A stretch of DNA of 64,000 nt from DAOUBP01 sp964513075 (GTDB lineage Bacteria > Chloroflexota > Anaerolineae > CG2-30-64-16): positions 53,195 through 117,194 of the forward strand of contig CAZELR010000003.1 of the NCBI GenBank assembly GCA_964513075.1, read 5' to 3'. A model generated the notes under the pieces. The model was not told the origin of the DNA, did no database searches, and was given only the letters and a program-made list of their open reading frames with translations. Within the stretch, counting starts at the first letter, position 1; each line of letters opens with the position of its first letter. Below, one piece after another: positions 8,574 through 16,837 of the stretch. The translations under genes were made by a program, and so were the position numbers.

Positions 8574-10447
8574 CTACAAACTCATCGCGCATCCATCAGC
8601 CCGCGGATCGCTGCCGCCGCACAGTATGCCCGTCTCCGGGTCGCGCANNNNNNNNNNNNNNNNNNNNNNNNNNNNNNNNNNNNNNNNNNNNNNNNNNNNN
8701 NNNNNNNNNNNNNNNNNNNNNNNNNNNNNNNNNNNNNNNNNNNNNNNCCATCAGCCCGCGGATCGCTGCCGCCGCACAGTATGCCCGTCTCCGGGTCGCG
8801 CAGGATGATCTGGCCGCGGCCGAAAAGCGCCCGCGCGTATCCGGTGACTACCTCGATGGAATGTCCCATCTCAGCCAGCGCCGCCACGCTTGCGTCCGGA
8901 ATGCCCTCCTCCAGACTGACACGGCCTCCGGCGGTGCCGTCTCCGATGCAGAAGCGGGGGCGATCGAGCGCTGCCTGCGGATCGACCCCGTCATTGGTCA
9001 GGGCAAGCACCACCTGCACGTGACCCTGCGGCTGCATAAATCCGCCCATGACGCCGAAGGGCCCGTACAGGCTGCCGTCCGTCTCCCGCGTGATCATGCC
9101 CGGAATGATCGTGTGATAGGGTCGTTTGCCAGGAGCGAGCGCGTTAGGATGTGACGGGTCCAGGCTGAAGTTGTGGCCGCGGTTCTGTAGGCTGAAGCCC
9201 CAGCCGGCTGGCACGATGCCGGTCCCGAAGCCCATGTAGTTGCTGTTGATGAAGGAGCAGGCATTGCCTTGGCCGTCCACGACGCTGAAGTAAACCGTAT
9301 CGGAGCTCGCGACTGGGGCGCCGCGGCGCTGGTCGATAGTCGCGCGTGTCGGGTCGATCAGTTTTCGGCGTTCGGCGGCATACGCTTTCGATAGCAATTG
9401 GGCGATCGGCATATCGGCAAACTGGGGATCAGCAACATACCAGCGCGTGTCGGCAAAGGCCAGGCGCATGGCCTCGATCTCCAGGTGCAGGCGTTTGGGC
9501 GACAAGGGATCGAGGCCGGCAAGGTCAAAGCCTTCCAGGATGTTCAACGCCAGCAGCGCGGCCAGCCCTTGGCCATTAGGCGGACACTCCCAGATGCGGG
9601 CGCTGCTTACGCTTCTGTGTTGAGCCGCGTCGAAGGGACGATAGGTCGTGCTGATCGGCTCATCCCACGTGCTGGCGTGCGCAGCCAGATCTTCGACCGC
9701 CAGACAGCCGCCCGCGGTCTGCACGGTGGCCGCGATGGCCTCGGCAAGGGCCCCCTTGTAGTAGTTGGCCTTGCCGCCCTCAGCGACCGCGCGGAGGGTT
9801 CGTGCCAGGCCGGGGTTGCGGAAGATCTCGCCCGCTTGCGGCCCACGGCCGTCGATGGTGAGCTCCCGGCTGCCTGACGCTGCCGCCACTGCCGTTGCAA
9901 GCTGGCGTGCGGCCCCGCGCTGCCAAAAGTAAGCCGTGATCGGCGTCACCGGAAAGCCTTCTTCGGCCAGGCGAATGGCCGGGGCCAGGGTCTGCGAGAG
10001 CGGCAGGCAACCGTGGCGCTCAATCAGGTCGCACCAGCCTGCACATGCGCCGGGGACAGTGATCGTGTAGGGATGGTAAGGCGGTAGCTCTGTGCCGAAA
10101 CCCTCTCGCTGCAAGCGTTCCAGGGTCAGCGCGGCCGGTGCGCGGCCCGAGCCGTTCAGCGCGGTCACCTGGCGCGTGCTGGCATCGTAGAATAACGCAA
10201 AACAGTCCCCGCCGATGCCCGTGGAGGTCGGTTCGGTGACGTTCAGGGCTGCGGCGGTTGCAACGGCCGCGTCGGCCGCGTTGCCGCCCGTGGCCAGGAT
10301 CTCCAGCCCGGCACCCACGGCCAACGGTTGCGATGCTGCCACCATGCCGCCCCGTACACGGCCGCCGGGCGGGGGAGACCCGTCGCGACTTTGGCCGCTG
10401 CAGCCGTAGACCGGTGAGCGGCGGGACGCAAAAATCAGCTCAGACAT
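8574..10447 (-). CDS. Gamma-glutamyltransferase family protein, interrupted by an assembly gap
   Basis: This is an Ntn-hydrolase of the gamma-glutamyltranspeptidase family, made as a proenzyme that cuts itself before a catalytic Thr. Seen are the N-terminal GMVAASQPLAVGAG block, the likely cleavage site SSDTVYFSVVD, PYHTIIPGM, and the C-terminal GGSDPRAD. A 100-N gap (8648-8747) is flanked by an exact 55-base duplication. Removing the gap and one copy restores a single 572-residue frame that ends SDPRADGCAMSL with TAG at 8574-8576. The start chosen is ATG 10447, with GGAG just upstream, rather than an earlier TTG at 10462. No Sec signal is evident, so it may be a cytoplasmic amidase-like member. 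Confidence 0.88.
8593..8802. other. Assembly gap with duplicated contig ends
   Basis: Bases 8593-8647 and 8748-8802 are identical over 55 bases and surround exactly 100 N (8648-8747). This is the signature of two overlapping contigs joined by a scaffolder without merging. It is not a biological repeat: collapsing it repairs the ggt reading frame (155 bases removed, 573 codons left including stop). Confidence 0.95.
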
Positions 10448-10505
10448 GCAAAAGCTCCACAATTGGGCGCTTCTGGCTCGGCCTCAGACCGGTCAGAGCG
10501 AGCTT

Positions 10506-10525
10506 GGGCCTCATTCGTGAGGCCC
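10506..10525. terminator. GC-rich hairpin with TTCG loop
   Basis: GGGCCTCA and TGAGGCCC form a perfect 8-bp stem closed by a TTCG tetraloop, 15 bases after the stop of the glycosyltransferase (-). Two direct copies of a CTCATCCATGAG palindrome lie between it and that stop. No T-run follows on either strand, so it is a stable RNA end or weak terminator rather than a textbook one. Confidence 0.5.
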
Positions 10526-10540
10526 TCATGGATGAGGCCC

Positions 10541-12091
10541 TCATGGATGAGGAAGTCGATACACGCGCACTTCATAGCCGCCGTCGGTGAATACTCGCAC
10601 TTCCTCGAAGGCGCTGAAGAACGCCTCGTAGCGCGCGATGGCGGATGCAAACCGGACCGGGTCGGCGTAGAAACGCCGGAACATGGTTTCGCTGAACACC
10701 AGGTAGTCGTATCCCTCAGCAGTGTACCACTCCGCAGGGTGATCGTTGAGTTTGTAAAAGCCCTGGACCACGAACTTTTGCGGGTCGATCCAGGGGGAAT
10801 ATGACTCGACGCCGATGCGAGAACCTGGTGGCAGGTTCTGATCGATCCATTCGCGCGCCGTGTCGAGGCTGTCAGGCTGCATCAGTCGCACCGTATCGCG
10901 GACCGTTCCGATCAGGGGAAAGCCCAGGACGAGCACGATCAGCGCGACGGCCGCACCCTGCCGGGCGCGGGGGCGGGCTTGGACTGGCCTCCCGACCGAG
11001 TCCGGGAGCCCTTCCATCCACAGGTCGGCGGCCCACCAGGCTGCGAGCAGGCCGAGGAGTGGAATGAGCGGCAGCGCCGTCCGTACCGCATGCACGGCGA
11101 ACACGCCGATGAAGAGCAGGTAGACGAGTGAAATGATGGCTAGCAGGATCGCCCCTTTGGCGCGCCGGCCTACGCTCCAGAGGATGCCGGCCGCAGCCAA
11201 GGCCAGTATCGGACCTTCGGTGCGCCAGAAGGCATCCAGGTACCACATGAGTGAGTTTCCGGTGTTGCCCGCGTGACCACCCGTGTAGTGGCGGATGTCA
11301 ACGAATGCGCCGTCCAAAAAGGTGCGATAATCCAGGATCGCATACGGCGTCGTTGCGAGGAAGACGATTGCACTGAAAGCCAGCGCGGCGTAGAGCCGCC
11401 AGTCTCGCAGCCCGCGCCAGCCGGCGCGTAGAACGGGCGCAAGCACGATGATCAAGGCGAAGGGCGCGGCGTTGTACTTCGTCCCGACCGCCAGCCCTAC
11501 GGCTGCGCCGGCCAGGAGGTAGTCTGCCGTGCGCCCGGCCTCAAAGATGCGCCAGGCTGCCCACAGCGCCAGTGTCGTGAAGAACGCCACGGCGCCGTCC
11601 GGGATCAGGTAACGATTGTTGGCAACCAGAGTCGGCGAAAGGGCGACGTAGAGGCCCGCCAGCACGCCGCCCATCATGAAACCGGTGGCCCGGCGCCCCA
11701 GGTCGACGGTCAATGCCACCGTGCCGACTCCCAAGGCAACGGAGATGCCCCGCCCGATCAGGAAGAGCGCAGGCATGAACGTCTTGCCTGTTCCGCCGAT
11801 CAGCAGAACCGGCTCCGCGAGGTCGGTCAGATTATGAAAAACGCCGAATAGGCGGCCCGCCTCGTAGAAAATCAGGTAGGCGAGCGAATTCAAGTAGTAG
11901 TAGAGGGATGGGTAGATGAAATCGTGCGGGTTCGGGTCAGCTGTCTTGAGCATCTTGAGGACGTTGATGACCCAGAAGGGCTCGTCGGGGTGTTCGACGT
12001 ACGGTAGCCCGAAGGTAATGCCCCAGAGCCGCACGCCCAGGGCCAATAGCAGCACACCGGCCACGCCCCACCGTGCTTCGCCGTTCCTCAT
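10541..12091 (-). CDS. ArnT/PMT-like membrane glycosyltransferase (GT-C, family 39 type)
   Basis: The 516-residue polytopic protein has about 10-12 hydrophobic helices. It begins with a helix and the short acidic loop YVEHPDEPFWV, where the family's catalytic Asp/Glu sits (the DE motif after TM1). Such enzymes use polyprenyl-phosphate sugars as donors at the outer membrane face. The C-terminal ~100 residues are soluble. The ATG at 12091 is chosen because it overlaps the stop of the upstream membrane protein (ATGA) and yields the expected N-terminal helix; the open frame upstream of it is non-membrane and antisense-like. Acceptor and sugar are unknown. Confidence 0.75.
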   Translation of the reverse strand: MRNGEARWGVAGVLLLALGVRLWGITFGLPYVEHPDEPFWVINVLKMLKTADPNPHDFIYPSLYYYLNSLAYLIFYEAGRLFGVFHNLTDLAEPVLLIGGTGKTFMPALFLIGRGISVALGVGTVALTVDLGRRATGFMMGGVLAGLYVALSPTLVANNRYLIPDGAVAFFTTLALWAAWRIFEAGRTADYLLAGAAVGLAVGTKYNAAPFALIIVLAPVLRAGWRGLRDWRLYAALAFSAIVFLATTPYAILDYRTFLDGAFVDIRHYTGGHAGNTGNSLMWYLDAFWRTEGPILALAAAGILWSVGRRAKGAILLAIISLVYLLFIGVFAVHAVRTALPLIPLLGLLAAWWAADLWMEGLPDSVGRPVQARPRARQGAAVALIVLVLGFPLIGTVRDTVRLMQPDSLDTAREWIDQNLPPGSRIGVESYSPWIDPQKFVVQGFYKLNDHPAEWYTAEGYDYLVFSETMFRRFYADPVRFASAIARYEAFFSAFEEVRVFTDGGYEVRVYRLPHP

Positions 12092-13101
12092 GAACCCGCC
12101 GCCTTCCCTTTCGCCGCGTCCCAAAGATCGCGCATGACCAGTGGGATCAGCGGAACGATCCAGGCCAGGTACTGCCTGAACAGCACGGTGTTGAAATTCA
12201 CGAAGATCGCCATGACAACCAGGGAACCCGTGTACAGCCCCACTTTCCGCCGCCAGGCAAGTGCATAACCCAGCACCAGCAGGGCGAACATGGGCAGCCT
12301 GCCCGTCCACCCGAGCCAGCCCATCAACCCGTCCAGAGAAGCGACGTTGAAGTGATCTGCGGGGTTGCGGGTGACGGAGAAGAGCACCGACTTGACCAGT
12401 CCTTCGGCATTCCAGACGAGGAAAGGCACGGAAGTAACGAAGGGCATGCTTGCGATGACCAGGGCCGCCAGCAAGGTCTGCTTGAGGCGGTCCCCCTGAA
12501 CCTCCACCTCCTGCCAGGTCCAAATCAGATAGAGCGGGGCCAGGAAGATGCCGATTTGCTTCACGCTAAGCGACAGGCTGAACAGCAGCAACGAGGCCCA
12601 GCGGTGTCTGCGGAACAGGCCCAGTGAGATCAGCAGCAGGAAGATTGGAATAAAGTCCAGGTGCGCCACCTGGGTCACGTGCAGCGTCCACCGGTTGAAC
12701 AGCCAAAACGCAGCCGCAAAGACCGCCGCCAGGAGTTGTCCTCGAGGATAGAGCAGCAGAAACAGCAGCGCGCCGATGGCAAGGTTGAAGGCCAGGAAGA
12801 TGATCCGCCAGAAGGCGATCCACGGCTCGTAGTCGTGCAGACCGGCCCACTGTGTCAGGGCGGAGAGTTCGTAGAAAGCGGGGAAGTAAGTCGCATATTT
12901 GTCGTTGTCGTGCATGTTACCGGCCAGCACCCGCGCATACGGATTCTCGCCGTTTATGATGCGCCCGCCTTCCACCCAGGCATAGTAGATGTCTTCGCCT
13001 TTGGTTTCCGCGCTCCAGACGCGCACATTAACAACCGCGCCGGCAAGCAGGATAACCAGCAGCGACAAAAGTGCGATCTTGTAGCCCTGAAGTTTCTCCA
13101 T
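12088..13101 (-). CDS. Polytopic membrane protein, probable GT87-like (GT-C) glycosyltransferase
   Basis: The 337-residue protein has about 8-9 predicted helices, starting with a long N-terminal one (residues ~8-28). The first outer loop contains GEDIYYAWVEGGRIINGENPY, similar to the segment that holds the catalytic acid in mannosyltransferases of the GT87/DUF2029 group. A conserved-looking LSLSVKQIGIFLAPLYLIW follows. It overlaps the start of the GT39-like gene by 4 bases, so the two are translationally coupled and likely act on the same lipid-linked glycan. The ATG follows GGAG. The call is by topology and loop motif only. Confidence 0.6.
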   Translation of the reverse strand: MEKLQGYKIALLSLLVILLAGAVVNVRVWSAETKGEDIYYAWVEGGRIINGENPYARVLAGNMHDNDKYATYFPAFYELSALTQWAGLHDYEPWIAFWRIIFLAFNLAIGALLFLLLYPRGQLLAAVFAAAFWLFNRWTLHVTQVAHLDFIPIFLLLISLGLFRRHRWASLLLFSLSLSVKQIGIFLAPLYLIWTWQEVEVQGDRLKQTLLAALVIASMPFVTSVPFLVWNAEGLVKSVLFSVTRNPADHFNVASLDGLMGWLGWTGRLPMFALLVLGYALAWRRKVGLYTGSLVVMAIFVNFNTVLFRQYLAWIVPLIPLVMRDLWDAAKGKAAGS

Positions 13102-13158
13102 AGATCTCCGCCCAGGCTTTTTGGGTGTCTGCTGACTATAGGCGTAGAGCGCTGCCGC

Positions 13159-13770
13159 TCATTCGCTGAGCAACCGGACCTGTCCGGTTTCCAGCTCATA
13201 ACGCGCGCCGACAACCAGCAGCTTGTCTTCTGCGACTAACTGCGCCAGCGCAGGTTGGGACACACGAAGCTCCGCCACGCTCAACTGGACATTCACAGTG
13301 ATCGCCTCATTTACGATGGCGTCGATTGCGGCGTCAATGACGCCTGCGCCGGAACTGAATGCACGCTCGACGGCTGGGCGGATGCGTTCGGTGATGCTGC
13401 TGATGTGACCGGGGACATGACCGCCCTGGACAGCCGCGGTTACTGCGCCACAGCGGCTGTGTCCCAACACCATCACCAATCCCACGCCCAGGTGTTCGAC
13501 CGCGTACTCCATGCTCCCCAGCACCACATCATCCAGCACATTGCCTGCCACGCGGATCACGAAGAGGTCGCCCAATCCGCAGTCGAAGATGATCTCCGGC
13601 GGCACGCGCGAGTCGGAACAGGTCAAGATCGCGGCGAACGGCTGTTGTCCGCTCACGATCTCGGTTCGGCGTTCGGTCGCCTGGTGCGGATGCGCAGGCT
13701 GCCCGGCCATGAAGCGCCGATTGCCGTCCAGCAAGGTTTCCAGGGCTTGATTAAGGTTCAGAGGCGTCAT
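13159..13770 (-). CDS. Beta-class carbonic anhydrase
   Basis: The enzyme interconverts CO2 and bicarbonate. The 203-residue protein shows all zinc and catalytic residues of the beta class: Cys51 and Asp53 with Arg55 in TCSDSRVPPE, then His104 and Cys107 in GHSRCGAV. Length is typical. It starts 5 bases after the nitroreductase stop, with AAGGGG before the ATG, so both are read from the promoter at 14395-14424. Bicarbonate supply for carboxylation or pH balance is the likely role. Confidence 0.93.
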   Translation of the reverse strand: MTPLNLNQALETLLDGNRRFMAGQPAHPHQATERRTEIVSGQQPFAAILTCSDSRVPPEIIFDCGLGDLFVIRVAGNVLDDVVLGSMEYAVEHLGVGLVMVLGHSRCGAVTAAVQGGHVPGHISSITERIRPAVERAFSSGAGVIDAAIDAIVNEAITVNVQLSVAELRVSQPALAQLVAEDKLLVVGARYELETGQVRLLSE

Positions 13771-13775
13771 TGCTG

Positions 13776-14360
13776 TTATCCCCTTTCGTCGATGATGAGG
13801 TCGTCCAGCGACCGCTTGGGCACATGGTGCACACCATCGGCATCGCGCCAGTATTTGATGTCGCCGTTTGGTTCGATAGTCTCCACTACGACCGTCTCTT
13901 TAGGTTTGCCGAGCGCCACCGCCACCAGTATCTCATACTGATCTGGGATGGCCAGGATTTGGCGCAGCCGGTCGCGCTGTACCGAGCCGATGATGCAGCC
14001 GCCCAGCCCGCGCTCGACCGCTCCCAATAGGATGTTCTGCACGGCGAGGCCGTGATCGACGCCGATGTAGGCCTGGCTCATCATAGTTGAGTCCGCCAGG
14101 ACAATGATATACGCTGCTGGACGCTCTCCTTCGACCGGGCCTGGCCAATCCTTCAGATAGCCGGCCCATGCCAGGGTGGAGAAAACCGCAGCGTTGACCT
14201 CCCGATCGGCGCAGAGAATATAACGCAGCGGCTGCAGGTTGCGCGCCGACGCCGACAGCCGCGCCAGATCAACCAACTCGCGCAGAGCTGTCAACTCGAC
14301 CGGCACATCCTCGTAGAAACGTCGATAACTGCGATTCTTGAGCACCAAGTCTTTTAGCAT
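13776..14360 (-). CDS. Nitroreductase-family flavoprotein
   Basis: The 194-residue FMN-dependent oxidoreductase starts MLKDLVLKNRSYRRF, the typical arginine-rich FMN-phosphate-binding start of the family, and contains DHGLAVQNILLGAVERGLGGCIIG. ATG 14360 is preferred over an upstream in-frame start at 14399 because GGAGGAA lies 6 bases before it and the family begins there. The substrate is unknown; members reduce nitroaromatics, quinones or enoates. It is the first gene of a two-gene unit with carbonic anhydrase. Confidence 0.85.
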   Translation of the reverse strand: MLKDLVLKNRSYRRFYEDVPVELTALRELVDLARLSASARNLQPLRYILCADREVNAAVFSTLAWAGYLKDWPGPVEGERPAAYIIVLADSTMMSQAYIGVDHGLAVQNILLGAVERGLGGCIIGSVQRDRLRQILAIPDQYEILVAVALGKPKETVVVETIEPNGDIKYWRDADGVHHVPKRSLDDLIIDERG

Positions 14361-14394
14361 GTGGTTCCTCCAGAAAGGGCCGTTGACAGCCGCT

Positions 14395-14424
14395 ATCATA
14401 ACACAGCCCCGTGAGCTCGTGAAA
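14395..14424 (-). promoter_or_regulatory. Candidate sigma-70 promoter of nitroreductase-carbonic anhydrase
   Basis: On the minus strand TTTCAC (14419-14424) and TATGAT (14395-14400) are separated by 18 bases. They lie 35 bases ahead of the nitroreductase ATG in the 116-base gap after xdhA, so the island and this pair are probably transcribed separately. Confidence 0.45.
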
Positions 14425-14476
14425 GCCTACGGGGCTATGTACAGCATGCGTTTGCTTTCGGATTCCGAATCCGCCG

Positions 14477-16837
14477 CTACTTCCTGCGTCGTAGTCCTCG
14501 CCACACGCGCTCCGGTGTCAGTGGGAATTCGTCGAAGCGCACCCCGGTCGCGTCATAGACGGCAGCCGCAACCGCTGCGGCCGTAGGCAGATAGGGCATT
14601 TCACCCATGCCGCGTGCTCCAAATGGGCCGTTGGGATCAGGAACCTCGACGATCAGCGCTTCCAGTTGTTCCGGCACATCCAACACGGTTGGGATCAAGT
14701 AGGTGCTGAACTTATCGGTGAGCACGCGCCCTTCCCGCGTCTTCCACTCCTCCTGGATGGCATACCCCAGCGCCTGCACTGCGGCGCCCTCGATCTGGCC
14801 CGCCACCTGCTGGGGGTTGATGGCCTGGCCCACGTCGTCGGCGCTGATGAAACGCTCTACCTTAACCTGACCGGTTTCAGGGTCGACGGCCACGAACGCC
14901 ACCTGGGCCACATAGCCATACGCGAAATTCGGTTTTCCCTGGCCAGTGTCGTGGTCCAGCGGCGTGGTTTTGGGCGCCAGGTAGACACTCTCGCCTACAG
15001 CCGGCCGTTCCTCATTCTGCCAGGCCGCCAGGGCCTTTTCGGCGGCGCCGCGCACCGCGTTGCCGCTCATGTAGGTGAGTCGCGAGGCCGATGCGCTGCC
15101 TGAGCTGCCCATCTGGGCCGTGTCGGACGCGATCACTTTGACCCGCCCAAACGGTATCCCCAGCACCTCGGCCGCTACCTGGGCGATAATGGTGTGGTTG
15201 CCCTGCCCGCAATCCGCGCCGGCAAAGTAGACCACCGCCTCTGCAATCTCGTTCCCGCCGCGCGCCTCCACCCGAGCGTAGCTGTTCTCCTGGTAGCCGA
15301 AGGAGAAGCCGACGTTTTTGAAGCCGGCAGCGAAGCCCATGCCGCGGCGGATAAATGACGAAGGGCGAAGGACGAAGGACGAAGGCGTCGACTCATCATC
15401 CGTCGTTCGTCGTTCGTCGTGCGTCTGTGGCCTGTGCCAATGCCCATCCTCGTCCTGTGTCCATCCAGCCGCTCTCGCCGCCGTGATGATGGTCTCGGTC
15501 AAGCCGACGCCGCCAGGAATGGGGGTGCCAACGGTCAGCAGGCTCTCGTCGGTCAGGATGTTCCGCAGTCGGATTTCCACCGGGTCGAGGCCCAAGGTCT
15601 CTGCCAACTTGTCCATCTGACTTTCGGCCGCGAAATGGCCCTGGGGCCCGCCGAAGCCGCGAAACGCCGCGCCCGGCACGTGGTTGGTGTAAACCGCATA
15701 GGTGTCCACTGCCACGTTCGGGATCTCGTACGGTCCAGTGCAGGTCAGCGTCGTGTTGCCCAGCACCTTGTTGCTGGTGTACATGTATGCGCCGCCGTCG
15801 GCGATGACCTTGACCTCGACTGCGGTCAATTTGCCGTCACGCTTGGCGCCCCAGCGGGTGTAGAGCTTCATCGCGTGGCGCTTGCCGTGGCCGATGATCG
15901 ACTCCTCGCGGCTCCAGACCGTCTTGATGGGGCGCTTGATGCCGCGCTGCGCCAGCCGCCAGACTGCCAGCGCCAGGGTGATTTGCACGGACATATCTTC
16001 GCGACCGCCGAACGCACCGCCGATGGCCGGATAAATGACGCGCACCTGTTCCTTGGGGATGCCCAGCGCATGCGCGATCTGTCCTTGGTCCTCATGAGTC
16101 CATTGACCAGCGACCTCAACGGTGACGCGTCCCGCTTCGTCCAGGTAGGCCACACCGGCTTCGGGCTGGAGATAGGCGTGTTCCTGCACAGGGGTCTGAT
16201 AGACCCCTTCGATGACAACGCCGCCATCGGCCGTGGCCTCTCGGAAGCCCGCTTCGATATCGCCTTTGCGGATGCGGTAGGAGTAGCAGATGTTGTCTTT
16301 GCTGTGCGGGTGGAGTTGATAAGGCACAGGGAGAGCCGAATCCCCCGCACGCAACCCGCCGGCCAGCGAAGGCGCGGCCTCCTCAGGGTCAAGGATTAGT
16401 GGCAGGTCCTCCCACGCAACTCGGATCAGCTTGCACGCGGCGCGTGCCTGGGCTTCGGTCTCGGCCACCACCAGCGCCACCTGGTCCCCCACGAAACGGA
16501 CTACGTCCGCGCCGGGTGTGTCTGAACCAGGGCCGCACAACACCGGCTGGTCCTTGATCTGGAGGCCGTAAGCATTCATCGGCACATCTTTGGCCGTGAA
16601 CACTGCTGCGACTCCTGGCGCGGCCTCGGCCGCTGCCGTGTCGATGCTCAGAATGCGTGCGTGCGGCCGGCCGGCGAACAACGTCGCCATGTGCAGCATG
16701 TCCGAGTAGACGATATCCCCTGGGTAGAGCGTCTTGCCCGTCACCTTGCCGGGCGCATCGATGCGGCGCACCGATGCGCCGATGGCGCCGGCTGCATCGG
16801 TGCGAGTAGCATTGGCGCCGATCATTTGGTAAGTCAT
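14477..16837 (-). CDS. xdhA: Molybdenum hydroxylase large subunit (XdhA-like)
   Basis: This is the molybdopterin-binding subunit of a xanthine-dehydrogenase-type enzyme that hydroxylates purine or related heterocycles with water as oxygen donor (786 residues). Motifs in order: GGAFGGREDMS (Mo-pterin loop), AFRGFGGPQ (matches the substrate-binding Arg segment of true xanthine dehydrogenases), GSSGSASASRLTYMSGNA, and GPFGARGMGE, with the catalytic Glu. ATG 16837 overlaps the stop of xdhBC (ATGA) and has GGGAGG upstream. A word-like repeat is inserted in frame at ~471-494. It is the last gene of the minus-strand island. The AFRGFGGPQ motif makes purine oxidation more likely than aldehyde oxidation. 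Confidence 0.88.
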   Translation of the reverse strand: MTYQMIGANATRTDAAGAIGASVRRIDAPGKVTGKTLYPGDIVYSDMLHMATLFAGRPHARILSIDTAAAEAAPGVAAVFTAKDVPMNAYGLQIKDQPVLCGPGSDTPGADVVRFVGDQVALVVAETEAQARAACKLIRVAWEDLPLILDPEEAAPSLAGGLRAGDSALPVPYQLHPHSKDNICYSYRIRKGDIEAGFREATADGGVVIEGVYQTPVQEHAYLQPEAGVAYLDEAGRVTVEVAGQWTHEDQGQIAHALGIPKEQVRVIYPAIGGAFGGREDMSVQITLALAVWRLAQRGIKRPIKTVWSREESIIGHGKRHAMKLYTRWGAKRDGKLTAVEVKVIADGGAYMYTSNKVLGNTTLTCTGPYEIPNVAVDTYAVYTNHVPGAAFRGFGGPQGHFAAESQMDKLAETLGLDPVEIRLRNILTDESLLTVGTPIPGGVGLTETIITAARAAGWTQDEDGHWHRPQTHDERRTTDDESTPSSFVLRPSSFIRRGMGFAAGFKNVGFSFGYQENSYARVEARGGNEIAEAVVYFAGADCGQGNHTIIAQVAAEVLGIPFGRVKVIASDTAQMGSSGSASASRLTYMSGNAVRGAAEKALAAWQNEERPAVGESVYLAPKTTPLDHDTGQGKPNFAYGYVAQVAFVAVDPETGQVKVERFISADDVGQAINPQQVAGQIEGAAVQALGYAIQEEWKTREGRVLTDKFSTYLIPTVLDVPEQLEALIVEVPDPNGPFGARGMGEMPYLPTAAAVAAAVYDATGVRFDEFPLTPERVWRGLRRRK
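15354..15424. repeat. Word-like repeat inside xdhA
   Basis: Four GACGAAGG-type units (15357-15384) face four CGTCGTT-type units (15401-15421) and encode a low-complexity stretch rich in Arg, Asp, Thr and Ser in frame in xdhA (residues ~471-494). The length is compatible with the reading frame and the flanking domains continue normally, so it looks like a tolerated insertion in a surface loop. Confidence 0.6.

Noticed and set aside
8582..10462. Gamma-glutamyltransferase as a frameshifted pseudogene
   Set aside because: The break coincides with an assembly gap flanked by a 55-base duplication; collapsing it gives an intact frame with a normal C-terminus.
10448..10540. A riboswitch or small RNA in the ggt leader
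   Set aside because: Only one stable hairpin and short direct repeats are visible; no conserved riboswitch core recognised.
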